A stretch of 64,000 nucleotides of DNA, taken from assembly GCA_037951105.1 (NCBI GenBank), contig JBAMJV010000888.1:153351-217350 (forward strand), read 5' to 3'. How positions within the stretch are numbered: the first letter of the stretch is position 1; the number at the start of each line of letters is the position of its first letter. The stretch is from Echinarachnius parma (lineage: Eukaryota; Echinodermata; Echinoidea; Clypeasteroida; Echinarachniidae). The notes under the pieces are model-generated. The model did no database searches. It had not been told where the DNA came from and saw only the letters and a program-made list of their open reading frames with translations. The translations under genes and the position numbers were made by a program. Positions 1-11,254 of this stretch are shown piece after piece.

Positions 1-317
1 AAGAAGTCCTGGAAGGAATTTTCTTCAGCTGTAACCGTTCTAGCTTGTGTTTCCCTTGTTTATTTAGAATGTCCAAGTGATATTTTATTATGTGATATTT
101 AGAACAAACAAGCAATATATTCCTCGATATGAACGAAAACAAGTGGAGTGGTTTGTCAAAGGAGTTCAGTTACAGACAGTTTGTTTTGAGGGACATGTGT
201 TTTTAATTTAATTTCAGTTATGTACTCATTTGCCTGTATAATTTATTCATTATTTTATGTGCTTCCTAAGAAACTACTAACAAATTGCCCTAATTTTGCT
301 TTCTGTGTGTTTTCCAG

Positions 318-426
318 ACCGACTTTGACATGATCGACTACCTGAACGAGTTGCGGGAAGGCTGTCTGGAGGCCTACACAGGCATCGTGCAGGGTCTGAA
401 GGGAGACGACAAGCAGACTTCAAGCA
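318..426 (+). CDS. KPNB1: Importin subunit beta-1, antepenultimate coding exon
   Basis: The exon reads from the acceptor TTTTCCAG to the donor GTGAGT and gives [20 protein letters not shown] and then [16 protein letters not shown]. This is the near-C-terminal HEAT-repeat helix region of importin beta-1, very close to vertebrate KPNB1 (established knowledge). The protein carries cargo, directly or through importin alpha, through the nuclear pore and is released by Ran-GTP. The exon is 109 nt and ends after the first base of a codon, which the next exon completes as Asn. The earlier part of the gene lies left of the window. Confidence 0.93.
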
Positions 427-725
427 GTGAGTTGTCTTTCAATGGTACACAACAACTTAGTAATAATTCTAATTGCCTACACTCATAAAACCGCACTAGC
501 TTAGTTCCATTCCAACTTAGTTGCCAACTTAGGGTTAACTTATAGTTATTAGGTAATACCCACTTAGCCCTAGCATCTAAAAGAATGGAAGAAAGTTAGT
601 GTTGTTTTATTGAATATGGGTTCTAAAATGCAGGAATTGCTTTTACACGATTAAGAAGTAATCATATAATCGTTTACATCACAATTACTTTTGAATGAAT
701 TATTTTTAGTCTACAACTAAATGAT

Positions 726-1007
726 TTAACCCTATTTAACTGGGCTATTTCAGACCAGGTTTTTACTGGGGGGCGGGGGTCAATTTGCCCCCCCCCCCCC
801 CCCCAAGATTTCGAAGACCGATTGTCCGATTCGCGCACAATTTTGTATCAAAAGTTGCGCAAGACTTCAAAGAAAAAAGTCATGAAAGGAAAACTCGATA
901 TCTGCCGCGGTTCCAGAGAAGTTGCTAAATTATTACAGGGGAGGAGGGGGGGGGGGGGGGGGGGTCAAAATGACCCCCCCCCCCCCCCCCAGTTAACATA
1001 GGGTTAA
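726..1007. mobile_element. TTAA-bounded non-autonomous element, 282 bp
   Basis: The ends TTAACCCTATTTAACTGG and CCAGTTAACATAGGGTTAA are imperfect inverted repeats, each bounded by TTAA. Inside are C18-like and G19-like runs and the block AAGTTGCGCAAGACTTCAA, which recurs inverted at 32.7 kb. TTAA targets with CCC/GGG termini are typical of the piggyBac superfamily (inference). It lies in an importin intron. Confidence 0.65.
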
Positions 1008-1373
1008 AAGAAAACAGCTCCCTTAGTAAGCCGTTCAGATTCTGTCTACCATTTAAGCATGGTTGAAAGATAACTATATTATTTGTATGTGATCATACAA
1101 GATCGTACAAGATTACAGAACCACTGACAAAGCAGCAGACTTCACAACAGTGGTTACATAAGTCGTGTTTTGTTGGTGCATGCTCAGATGGTGTGACATG
1201 AGGAACCATTGAATAACATGGCAGCCTCCAGTGGTCAGTCAAAAACAGATATGAAAATACATTGATTAATTCCATTATTAGTGATATCCAAGAGGGGATA
1301 TGCGATTAGAAAATGGCAGTGTTTGGCTTCCCTTTCAGTTTCAATCCAGTTTTACCCAGATGTTTTGTTCCCT

Positions 1374-1810
1374 TTAAAGGGATCTGGTAACAATGTCAAA
1401 ATTGACAAAACTTACTTAGAACTCTAGCAGGTCTCACATATCTTATTGTATTCATATTAATTTAAGGGGCTATTTTGAAAATTAGGGGGCAAAATCGCCC
1501 TCAGCCTCCGTATATTTCCTACCCTGAGAAGCATGGAACAGGTTTCTGTTTTCCGAGTTTCCTTTTCTTTAGAAAGATTATTGCAATTGAAGTGTTCAGA
1601 TTTTTAATTATCCACTGGAAAAGTATAACTATGTACAAAGTCAGTGCAATGAGTAAGCGAATAACACTTTGCATTACTTGGTCATAATATGATATCCATA
1701 GTGATATTTCCAAACATAACTTAGTGGACTTATCGGATCACAGAAATACAAATTTTATCAACACTTTGTTAGTTTTTGCACATGTCAACAAAGTTACTAG
1801 ATCCCTTTAA
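1374..1810. mobile_element. TTAAAGGGATC inverted-repeat element, copy 1
   Basis: It begins TTAAAGGGATCTGGTAAC and ends GTTACTAGATCCCTTTAA. A second copy at 57.1 kb shares internal blocks (GTGTTCAGAT, CAGTGCAATGAGTAAG, TTTTTGCACATGTCAACAAAG). No coding capacity. It ends 49 bp before an importin acceptor. Confidence 0.65.
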
Positions 1811-1859
1811 CTGAGCTATATCATTTATTAATGTTATACTTTTTCCTCCCTGTTTCTAG

Positions 1860-1974
1860 ATGAGGTCAAGCTTGTATTCCCGCATGTCAACCACATGGTC
1901 AGTTTCATAGAACACCTTGCCGCCGATGATGACCACACGGACAGCAATGTGGCAGCCTGCTCAGGACTTATCGG
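1860..1974 (+). CDS. KPNB1: Importin subunit beta-1, penultimate coding exon
   Basis: Acceptor TGTTTCTAG and donor GTGAGT bound a 115-nt exon encoding (N)EVKLVFPHVNHMVSFIEH followed by LAADDDHTDSNVAACSGLIG. The DEDHTD-like acidic loop and the GLIGD helix start match the penultimate HEAT repeat of KPNB1. It ends two bases into the Gly codon finished by the final exon, so the phase matches. The intron before it contains two TTAA-bounded transposon-like elements. Confidence 0.93.
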
Positions 1975-2115
1975 GTGAGTCTCAAAACGATCCACTATTT
2001 TCCCTTCAAATATGCCAAGACGCTGACCTTCCTAAAGTTAGGCATCACCCTGACTTCATAAAGACAATGCATTGTTTACAATTTTGTATATTGGTTGTAT
2101 TTCCTGTCATGTACA

Positions 2116-2220
2116 TAAATTTGTGTGAGTATTTTTAGCTGAAATGCTGGCTTTCCTAGTTGGCACCATCAACAACAATATCTTGACAAGTGGCCACAGG
2201 TCAAAGGTCAAAGAGATAAT
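2116..2220 (+). pseudogene. Decayed copy 0 of importin terminal exon
   Basis: The stretch running through TTGTGTGAG, GCTGAAATGCTGGCTTTCCTAG, TTGGCACCATC and CACAGGTCAAAGGTCAAAG aligns with the head of the functional exon. The copy has no AG at the expected boundary and has lost the reading frame. It is the most diverged and most upstream copy of the array. Confidence 0.7.
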
Positions 2221-2414
2221 TTTTGCAATTCATAACTGTTATAATTGACCATGGGTCATTTATCTCTGCCTATAGACGAAGGATCTGCCAGATTCAAAGC
2301 TTGCGGCTACATTGACTTACATTTTTATTACACTTGCCTTTATAGTGGACAAGCAGTTTTCAGCAATTTTTATATTTATTCATAAAGTCTGTTATTGTTA
2401 CTTGCCTGGTACAG

Positions 2415-2631
2415 AGAGATGTGTGCAGAATTTGGAGCTGAGATGCTGGCATTCCAAGAGCGGGGTGCCATCCAGGAGCTACTGACGGAAGGTCAGAGGT
2501 CAAAGGTCATGAAGAGAATTGTTGGGCCAATGTTCATTGGTGCTGTTATGCACAAGTGTTGTATTTCTTGTCCTGTACAGAGATATATGTGCAGTGTTTG
2601 GAGCCGAGATGCAGGGATTCTTAAAACGTAG
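2415..2631 (+). pseudogene. Open copy 1 of importin terminal exon (possible alternative 3' exon)
   Basis: The acceptor GGTACAG is kept. Spliced to the penultimate exon it stays in frame as (G)EMCAEFGAEMLAFQERG, then [17 protein letters not shown], and runs on to TAG at 2629-2631. The copy lacks the [10 protein letters not shown] helix, so an mRNA using it would encode importin beta with a replaced C-terminus. No good donor is seen inside. Whether it is used is unknown; it may be a tolerated pseudo-exon. Confidence 0.6.
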
Positions 2632-2770
2632 CACCATCCAGGAACTGCTGACGGAAGGTCACAGTTCAAAGGTCATACAAATAACTGCTGTGTCAAAGAT
2701 CATAAAGCCAATGAATTGTTACAATCTAATAAGTTGTCCTTTAACAGAGATCTGTGTTCAGCGTTTGTAG
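2581..2770 (+). pseudogene. Open copy 2 of importin terminal exon (possible alternative 3' exon)
   Basis: The acceptor TCCTGTACAG is kept. The frame reads (G)DICAVFGAEMQGFLKRS, then [16 protein letters not shown], and ends at TAG 2768-2770. Conservation with the functional exon stops at the same place as in copy 1. This shows that each unit consists of intron tail plus exon head. It overlaps the read-through tail of copy 1. Confidence 0.6.
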
Positions 2771-2820
2771 CTGAGATGCTAGCACCATTCAAGCTATCTT
2801 GAACAGGTCAAAGGTCGCAG
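2748..2820 (+). pseudogene. Truncated copy 3 of importin terminal exon
   Basis: After the acceptor TTTAACAG it reads (G)DLCSAFVAEMLAPFKLS and then TGA at 2800-2802. It keeps only the first part of the exon, then runs into the AGGTCAAAGGTC region. Using it would truncate importin beta. Confidence 0.6.
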
Positions 2821-2873
2821 GTGAAAGGTCATAAAGAAAACTAACTAACCATTTCCTTTATTGTCATGTGCAG

Positions 2874-2960
2874 AGATCTGTGTGCAGCGTTTGGAGCTGA
2901 GATGCTAGCACTATTCAAGCTATCTTGAACAAGTCAAAGGTCGCAGGTCGCAGGTCATAA
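2874..2960 (+). pseudogene. Truncated copy 4 of importin terminal exon
   Basis: Its acceptor TCATGTGCAG is identical to that of the functional exon. It reads (G)[17 protein letters not shown] and then TGA at 2926-2928. It is nearly identical to copy 3, including the shared intron piece AAAGAAAACTAACTAA, which points to recent unequal duplication. It is the strongest competitor acceptor for the true exon. Confidence 0.6.
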
Positions 2961-3000
2961 AGAAAACTAACTAAACAATTTCTTTTATTGTCATGTGCAG

Positions 3001-3175
3001 AGATCTGTGTGCAGCGTTTGGAGCCGAGATGCTGGGATTCCTAGAACGTGGCACCATCCAGGAGCTGCTGACGGAAGGTCGCAGGTCAAAGGTCATGAAG
3101 ACCAAGACACTGGCCACCTGGGCGACCAAGGAGATCAAGAAGCTGAGAGCAGCACAGGACAACAAGACTCAATGA
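3001..3175 (+). CDS. KPNB1: Importin subunit beta-1, terminal coding exon
   Basis: After the acceptor TCATGTGCAG the exon continues the frame as (G)[52 protein letters not shown] and DNKTQ, then TGA at 3173-3175. The LLTEGRRSK and [10 protein letters not shown] segments are characteristic of the KPNB1 C-terminus. Together with the two exons before it this gives 132 residues. It is the only member of a six-copy exon array (2116-3175) that carries the complete C-terminal helix and the normal stop, so it is taken as the functional one. The segment coding RRSKVMK contains AGGTCAAAGGTCA, a perfect direct repeat with 1-base spacing. Confidence 0.93.
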
Positions 3176-3710
3176 GAACGCGGGTGAGTGTTCCTGCACT
3201 GCATGCTAGAAATACGTTTGCTCGTCTTTGTAGCCCAGTTGAGCAATTCAGGGTCAAAGTTTTTTAACCCAATCTGGACTGATTGATTTTGGAATAACAT
3301 GAATGTTCAATAGACCCAAGCCAAAGTATTTTCAGGGCCAGTCCAGGGCCCCGTAACATAAAGATTCAGGATAATAGTACGATCTCAATCAATTGATTAT
3401 ATGATTAATTGTGAATCTTTATGTTACGGGGCCCTGAACGGGTTAAATTTGAGTGGCTCAAATCCTGAATTGAATCTGGCGGCACTGAAAATTAGAAAAA
3501 AATATTATTGAGTCTCATATCTGTTTACCCGTTAAAACATGTGAAATTAGCACTAGTGAAATGTTGATGGCCCATTACATGACATGCTTTCATACCAAAT
3601 TGATAATTGTGGCTAAAACTTTTGACTATTACCAGGTCTATAGACAAACATTCATGTATGGCAACTCATATATTCCATCTCTGAAATAAACAGTTTTGTG
3701 ATTTGTCCTT
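3176..3710 (+). other. KPNB1: Importin beta-1 3' UTR (proximal part)
   Basis: Non-coding sequence follows the importin stop. AATAAA at 3685-3690 is followed by a GT-rich stretch (CAGTTTTGTGATTTGTCC), a plausible polyadenylation site near 3.7 kb. More AATAAA-like signals occur further on, so the real 3' end is not fixed. The UTR hosts a TTAA-bounded element at 3264-3446. Confidence 0.45.
3264..3446. mobile_element. TTAACCCGTTCAGGACTG MITE with nested fold-back insertion
   Basis: The outer element has TTAACCC... and ...TGAACGGGTTAA ends and the inner block TAGACCCAAGCC. It is interrupted by a palindrome with perfect 24-nt arms (3345-3368 and 3412-3435, core GGGCCCCGTAACATAAAG) around a 43-nt loop. 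Sits in the importin 3' UTR. Confidence 0.6.
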
Positions 3711-3974
3711 TGAAAATGTTCTCAAGTACATGTACCTGTAGAAGAAGTTTGCATTATTTTTTGTTCCTGTTTTATTTCCCATGTGCAGCCTCTGTGACTG
3801 ATACTATAGTGGCAAGTACCATCATGCACTCCACCACAGGTAGACAGCCTGTCCAGTCCTTTGATTGGCCCACTTGGCTTACTCACCCGCTACAATCACC
3901 CAATCACAATGCAGCATCCAGTAGCAGCCTCAGCAGCAGCAGCTGTGTAACATGTGGAGCACAGTTGTGCTCAA

Positions 3975-4170
3975 AATGTGAAAGAGAGAGAGAGAGAGGA
4001 AGAGAGTGAGTGTTAAAAAATAATGAGTGTGTGAAAGAGCGAGTGTGTTGAAATAGTGAGTGTTTTAAAGAGAGTGAGTGAGAGAAAAAGAGAGAGAGTG
4101 TGAGAGTTAGAGAGTGGTTAAGAGAGTGGAATATATGTGAGAAAAAGAGAAAAAGAGAGACTGAGTGTAA
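3975..4170 (+). repeat. GA-rich simple repeat
   Basis: An imperfect (GA)n/(GAGT)n tract from GAAAGAGAGAGAGAGAG through GTGAGTGAGAGAAAAAGAG. The long open frames on the opposite strand here are low-complexity artefacts. Confidence 0.75.
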
Positions 4171-5635
4171 GCGTATGTGTGAGATGTTCCTGTTGTAAAT
4201 GCTTCGATGAATGTGAGGTATGAAAAGGGTGAGTGTTTGAACCTGTCTGGAGTGGAATTGAGCATTGAGTTTGAATGTACGTACGAGCCCGCAAACAAGC
4301 GAACAAGCGAATGAACGTGTGTCTTTCATGAGATGTCGAGGCAAGAGAAGAGTGTGTGTATATGTGTCTGCAATCGTTTGTGAATCCTTGATTCAGTTCT
4401 AGTCTTTTCTTATTGAGAAACGGAAGGAAAATGGCAAAATTAGAAGAAACAAATAATAAATGCACCAGTACTTTTTTTCTTGCAAAATTGTAAACAAACA
4501 AAAAAAAACTCAGGAACCTTTAATATGAAGGTTACTATTAATCGAAGGTGAGACCCCTTCACCATTATAATTGAGAAAAAAGCAGCTTAAAATAATGTCC
4601 AATAATGATCATAATATCGAGAAATAATGTGACTTTATTGGTGATAAAATGTGCTATTTAACTAAATATAATTTTTTTTTTCTTCCTTGATGATATTTTT
4701 GTTATGTATTCTGGATTCCATGCCTTCCATGAAAAAGTCATTCGTGTTTATTTCCTACCTTTTTTATTACATAAAATGTTTGTAGATTTTTAAAAAATCA
4801 AAAGTTTTGTGTACCTTTTTTGCAATATCTTTTATTATTTTGTCAAATGACTGGAAAAAAAAATATTCAAATATAACTATTTGGGCTTGCAAAGCTGATT
4901 TAGTTGTAAACTGTATGAATGACCAAGTCTCAGTCTGGCCTTTTTGTGACTTGCGCATTTGGAGAAGGACAAACAAAGTTTCGTTTTTGCACAAGATTGT
5001 TTCATTGAATTATTAGTGATTGTTATGAAATGTTTTCTGAGAATATGTCGGGTGTATTTGTCAGGTGACATGTCCAAATTTGTCACGTGACGCTTCTGTA
5101 ATTGTGTTATGAATGTTTTTTGTATAATTTGTTTACATGCGACAGACAACATGCGGTGTCTTGTGTTGATGAATTTATGCTGAGAAACTTGTGGATGTTT
5201 TATAGTGGCAGTACAAACTCGGTGAGAAAGGGAGAAAGAGGTGAGAATAAAAGAGATATGCATAATAAACCCTGTCCTTATATTTCTTTAGACAACAACC
5301 CGTTAGTGTAAAATCCTGAAATGTCAGTCAATATTTCTTTTCTTTTTTGGACAAAAATATGTTGCATCTGTGTGGGAATTATTAAAGACAGAACCATAAA
5401 TGACTCTGTACCGTAATATGTGTGAGAGTTGTGCGTTGTGCATAACTGCGTTGGGCAAAAGGTTAAACTGTGAGACTGAGCAGATATTTGACAATGTGGG
5501 AGAGAGATTAAAATAATATTTTGTATTTCCAGTTTGTTATGGAACACCTTTATTTATCTTATTATTCCTTTTTTTGTTGTTGCCATCTTTATACTTCTTG
5601 TGTTAGTATTCAGTAGCCGTACACAGTGGAACCTC

Positions 5636-5851
5636 TATAGAGTACCGAAGTAGTGACGTCACATGCTTTTGTTATGGCATAGTAATGGTTCAACAACTTT
5701 TCCTTTCATACTGGCCTGTGGCAGTGGGTTGGAGCTGGACGAATGTCTTCTTAGCAACCGCTAGATCACCAATTCATTGCTTGCCTGACATTGTTTAGAA
5801 CCATCACCCATGGCAATGAATAGCTCTGACGTCACACTTCGGTACTCTATA
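5636..5851. mobile_element. TATAGAGTACCGAAG inverted-repeat element, copy 1
   Basis: Ends TATAGAGTACCGAAGTAGTG and CACTTCGGTACTCTATA, with TGACGTCAC near both ends. Its right end is shared with the next element. Related copy at 11.0 kb; a fragment with similar sequence lies near 10.67 kb. Confidence 0.6.
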
Positions 5852-6084
5852 TGTGACGGCTAAAGCAAAACCCTGCACTTTCACATTTTAAGTTCACATA
5901 ATGTGTGTAAAAAGACCTATGATTGTAAAAATTGAAACAATTGTATCACCGCCAATTATTGACCAATTTGTTAGAACAAAGCACCAAGTGAAAGCTTGTG
6001 AAGAGGCCTTTCTAATGATATGAACATCTACATTTCGATGTTTACCGACAAGTGCAGGGTTTTGCTATAGCCGGTCACATATAA
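5848..6084. mobile_element. TATGTGACCGGCTA inverted-repeat element
   Basis: Ends TATGTGACGGCTAAAGCAAA and GCTATAGCCGGTCACATATA, with CCCTGCACTT/AAGTGCAGGG continuing the arms. About 237 bp, no ORF. It abuts the previous element. Confidence 0.6.
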
Positions 6085-7433
6085 TAACAAGGAGCTTGGA
6101 GTCCATGAAAATCACCTAGTTATATCAGGTATCCTGTTATATCGGGGTAGAAAATCAAAAGAATATAAAGAGCTCAAAGCAGTGAAATTGCCTGGTTATA
6201 AACTGGTTTTCTTGTATCGGCGGTTCCACTGTATTACAGCCCAGCTTCTCAAAAGTTGGTTCCACTGTATTGCAGCCCGATTCATCAACAGTTGGTTAAA
6301 ATTAAACCTGGGTTATTCTCGGCACCGCATGTGATGTCATTTAATAAAAAGTAATTTCTGTACTAAGTTTGGTTTATACGGACCGCATGTTAAATTTAGC
6401 CCATGCACTGAAAAAATCTAGGGGTAATTTTAACCCCTAATGAGAATTCAGGCCTGTCTCTTTTTTATGCCTCCACCGTTTATAGGGAGATAGAGATAGA
6501 ACTCTGTAGTCTCCTCATGATCGTTTTATTTCACAAGTACATTCTAACCCGAGTAATAGCGGCCAACTGTCTATAGTGGCCACTACACGATTCCTCTGTA
6601 TAAAAAACAGGTGTTATAATAGAAGAACCTGTTTATTGTGGCCACTTCTTTGTTTGATTTGGGTGGTCACTATACACAGGTTTGACCATATTGAAGCTCC
6701 ACATGTGTTTAGGTGAGATACTGTAAGTACAAACTGGTTTATACTGAAGAACTAATAATTTTGATGATAATCCCTCTAAAAATACAACTTGATTTATATC
6801 TTACATGTACAATATAGAAGGACTTTCAACTAACGATTTTTATATTAATACAGGTATGAACAAGTTGTGTACGTAGTTACTTGGTCATCAGGCTCGGCTA
6901 TTTTATTAAAGAATATTGTCAACTTCTGCTAGCTACCTACTTACATGTACATGTATAAGACACACAGGGTCAAATTCTGTGGGTTAAATTATCTAATTTG
7001 ACAAAGTTTATCCAACAGACTTGGTAAATTTGAACCATATGACTAAAATTAACTTAGGTGTTAAATTTAGCCCACCAATAAGAATTTGTCTCAATTTTTA
7101 GCAGGGTACACCTACTGTATTAATCACTTCCTAAGCTAGCACGTTTTGGGAAATTTTCTTCCAGATTTCTTTTTGTCAATCCTGGATGATGTGTAGTTAG
7201 GAATTAACCGCCTTGAAGGGAAACTAAGTTGATAGTTCTGAGAAAATGCTTGCTCCAAAGTTTTCCCCCTTCATACCTTTCCTGAATTTGTGAATAGTTG
7301 ATAAATCAGTTTGTGTATAACCTATCCTGGTATATCAAGGTATATTTGCAAGAAAGCCGAGTGTTATATTATGAAGAACACTGTTACATTTCCCCCTTCT
7401 TTTTAGAGTGTTTTAGTCTAGTGGACAGCAATT

Positions 7434-7524
7434 TTAACCCGTTCAGGACTGGTCCCGAAAATACTCGGGCTTTGGGTCTATGGAGAATACATGTAACAAA
7501 ATCTGTCAATCTTGAACGGGTTGA
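7434..7524. mobile_element. TTAACCCGTTCAGGACTG MITE
   Basis: A 91-bp member with left end TTAACCCGTTCAGGACTG, middle GGGTCTATGGAGAATACATG and right end CTTGAACGGGTTGA. Ends are near-perfect inverted repeats. Confidence 0.6.
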
Positions 7525-8354
7525 AGAATACTTAACCCTTAATATTTTACATGGTGTGTAGCTTATATTTTGCAACATTCGCATAATGAATTTAGTGTGT
7601 GTACATGTAGAAAGACTTGGCCATTGACCTCAAGCCACCCATCCCGTTAAAATTATCCACATGTGTATGTAACTGGAGTTACAGTGTGGATAATTGAGAG
7701 ATAAACTATTTATTTAAACGTGTTAGAAATACATGACATGTGTAAATTATCTCTTTTTGTGTACTATTGAAAGCATTTGTAGAGCTCGACATAGTGATTT
7801 GGATGGAATTATTAAAATTTCAAACAAAAAATGTTTCTATGCAAACAAAACAGAATTGATTTTGTAGAAAACGAGACAATTTCAATTTGCTGTTATAAAG
7901 GAAAACGTGTGTATACATTTTTGTAGGCTCAATGTCTATTAACATAAAAGAGGAGAAAATGGTCCAGTCTTTTGCTATTTAAGTCAAGTAAAAAAAAAAA
8001 AAGGAACACATTGTTCTTGTTACTGTATAAACTTTTCTTATGGACATGAAGAAAACATTTTTCTTTTTTTTATATTTTCATTTCACAGAGTCGAAAGAAA
8101 TGTCTGTGTTTATTCTGAAAGTATGTGTACTTGTAGGGATTATTTTCATCTGCATTGCATCGCATCGCAAACTGCTTTGTGTTAATACATTCAATGTGAA
8201 ACCATAGCACAATAATGATTTGAAGAAGAAAAAAACAGCCAAGCTTTCTTGTTTAGAGCATAAAATGTTTTCTTCATTCGTGATCGGATAAGCAAGATCG
8301 TGAATGGAATTCTAAATATGAACAGTAGGTATTCAAGGAAGTAGAATGACGCTT

Positions 8355-8487
8355 CCCTCTTTTTGGTTTTCCAGTTTTCTTCGATTCTGCAGTAAAAAGT
8401 TTCCATGATACGATCATTTTCATAAGCATTCTTCGATTCTGCAGTATATATTTCCACGATTTGATCATTTTCATGAGCATTCTAAAT
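8355..8487. repeat. Short tandem duplication of about 67 bp
   Basis: TTCTTCGATTCTGCAGTA ... TTTCCATGATACGATCATTTTC occurs twice with small changes. Part of the convergent intergenic region. Confidence 0.6.
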
Positions 8488-9180
8488 GTAATTTTTTTTG
8501 TTTACAGACGATGATAGAAACAGAAATATGCCTAGCAATAGTAGTACATGTATGATTGGAAACCCTAAAACATGTTTTTTTTTTATATCTTGGTTTCACT
8601 TGGAAAGCATGATTTAAATATTAAACAAACTATTCATTTTGAAGTAAAATGCTTGTTGATATTAAAAGGTTGAAATAGAAAATAGGTTACTAGTATGTAA
8701 AAAAAAAAGTATCAGTACTTTTGGTACAATACAATTATTCAGCGAAGAGAAAGGTTTGAATAATTGGAATTGCTTTGCTTTCTTTTGATTGTTGTACTCG
8801 TCAAGCAAGACAGAAGTACAATGCATGTACAGTAATATGACTTCTAGTGTTCCAATGAATGTACCTTTTTTATTAGCGCAATTACTATAATCGCTGAAAT
8901 GATGCTCATGAAATTGGTCAAGAGAAATTTCCAAATTGAAAAAAAAAACTATCCTTCGAACATTCTTACCTCTACTGAGGACTTGTTTATAATTGGAACC
9001 ATCTGATGAAAATAAAATGGAACTATACATTAATTGATGAACATGTGTATGTTTTCATATTTTGTTGATGTTCTGTTGCAAATAGTGTTTATAAATAAAT
9101 AGCAGTGAAAACCTTCAAATGTATGCACATTCCTCTCCTGACTCCTAACTTGGAGACAAACTAAATTGTTCTTAGGAGAA

Positions 9181-9723
9181 GTTTCCCCACCTACAATTTA
9201 CTTTTGATTATGTTCTCTACACATTAAAACATAATTTCATGCAAATATGTCCAACGTTTGCCCTCTGAACAAAGGAGGGGCATCATTCAAAGTCAATCGC
9301 TGTATGGGCTAACCCCATTCATCGCGTACAGCATGGAGGCTGCCATTATACGTTTTTAAAACCCAGATTTGTAATTGCTCGCGCTAAAATGTTATGTCGT
9401 ACCTGAACTAACAAGCTCAGGCTCTTTTTGTTAGCTCTCGCAGCTCGCAGGGATTGTGCACAAACACAAAAGAGTAGTTTGCGTTTGACGTCACATTTTT
9501 GAGCGAACCATTCTAAATCCGAGGTTCATAAACATCAATGGGAGTCTCCATGCTGTATGCAATGAATGGGATTAGCCAGTACAGCGAGTGACTTTGCATG
9601 ATGCTCCGTCCTTGCCCAAAGGGTCAATGTTGGTCGTATTTACATGAAATTCGGTTTTAATGTGTAGGGAACTTTATCAAAAGTAAATAAACTTATTAAA
9701 AAGTAAATATATGGTGGGGAAAC
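9181..9723. mobile_element. Long fold-back element
   Basis: Left arm blocks GTTTCCCCACC, TTCATGCAAATATGTCCAAC and CATTCATCGCGTACAGCATG recur inverted on the right as GGTGGGGAAAC, CGTATTTACATGAAATTC and CATGCTGTATGCAATGAATG. Arms of about 180 bp flank a unique centre. No transposase ORF. Confidence 0.6.
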
Positions 9724-11018
9724 TGTCCCTTTAATAATACTATTCAACACAGCCAAGGAACCCAGCTTCATACAATGTAATTAGACGTTTTTTAATGTTT
9801 ATATTTCACACAATGGTAATTAAAGGGATAGTTGAGTATTGGTCAAACTTAACTTTAGTAACCAAAACCTGCACGATTACGGTACAAACTAATAGTTATA
9901 ACTTCACCATGCTCAAAAAGTATACACAATTACAAACGACAAAGTAAAAACCCCTGTTATCATTCAAAAAGAGCCGTTACAACACGAAGTGTCAAATTAA
10001 CTCTAGAGAACGCCAGAGCGAAGCACTAACGTTCTAGGTCCTAATACGGGACTGTAGTGCAGTGCGCGGTAATACCGTATAATAGTACGTGTAGTATGTA
10101 TTGCAAGGCCAGTATAGTATGTGTAGTATGTATTGCAAAGACCCGTTCGTTCGCCTTTCGTTCGCGCTAATACACGGAGAGATGTCCATGAGGCGCATGT
10201 ATATCGCTGATTTTTTGCAGAATGGAGGGAAAAATCATAATCTTAATCCACCCGATAGTTGGATCACATATTGGAGAGTGAATTGCTGGTAAGTACCGTA
10301 TCATATGTATAGTTTTAAGCACAATTAGCGTGCACAAACATATTTAGTTTCAGTTTTCTTTATGGAGGACCTAGATCGCTAGCGACTCGCGCTAGCGTTC
10401 TCTAAAAAGTGATACCCGGGCGTCAACCACTTTTATATAATATTTTGAAAGCAAATTTCACAACAATTAGAGCATTTCAATGGGAATTATTATTATTTCC
10501 CATGTTTTTTTTCGATGATCTTTCATATGGAATAGAAATCAGCCAAATCCGTTACAATTTTTGTTTGGGGGGCACTTTGGAAATTACCAAAACTCACCTT
10601 TGCCTTTAAGTCTACAACAGAACACCTCACACATGAGTTTGACTCCCAAACCATATGTGCACCTATCGAGTTCCGCAGTGTGATGTCAGCCTTTCATTTG
10701 CCAAGGGATTATAGCTGTTCTAAACAATGTCAGTACACACACAAACGGACAAATTACAAAGATTCCTCCATTTTTTATGACAATTTTCAAGTTTTTATTG
10801 CATAGTTATGTGATCACAGACATTGCAATCAGATAATCTTCAAATTCAATGTTGCTGGGGTTTATAATAAAGAAAGGCAGTACATTTCAGGAATTTGGCT
10901 GAGTTCATTGCAAAGAGCATCATGATACAATCACATAATTATATAATAATATTATATGTAGAGTAACAAACAAATACTACATTAGATCTTTAATACAGAA
11001 GGGTAAATGTAGAAAGGC

Positions 11019-11254
11019 TATAGAGTGCCAAAGTGTGACGTCACAGCTATTCATTGCGTTGTATTGGGTAATGGTTCTATACCATGTCGGGCAAGCCTGA
11101 AATGTCTGACCGAGCAGGTGCTAGGAAGACTATCGTCCAGTTCCATCCCAATACAAAATTATAGATTGAATCAAAGGACAAGTTGTAAAGAACTAAGTAT
11201 TGCTAATGTATGTTGTAACTAAAGAATGTGACATCAGTTCTTCGGAATTCTATA
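11019..11254. mobile_element. TATAGAGTACCGAAG inverted-repeat element, copy 2
   Basis: TATAGAGTGCCAAAGTGTGA ... TTCTTCGGAATTCTATA. Shares TGACGTCACAGCTATTCATTG, in inverted order, with the right end of copy 1. Confidence 0.55.

Noticed and set aside
3778-3841. Possible extra exon between CCCATGTGCAG and CACAG/GTAGAC
   Set aside because: Splice-like ends are present but the interval shows no recognisable coding signal and follows the importin stop and a polyadenylation signal.
3904-4501. Long minus-strand open frames of 127-146 codons
   Set aside because: They are rich in Ser, Leu, His and Phe because they read the complement of a GA repeat. No domain, no splice context.
10001-10300. Plus-strand frame at 10101-10292 as a small gene
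   Set aside because: No similarity recognised, starts inside a TAGTATGTATTGCAA direct repeat, and lies in a repeat-rich intergenic region.
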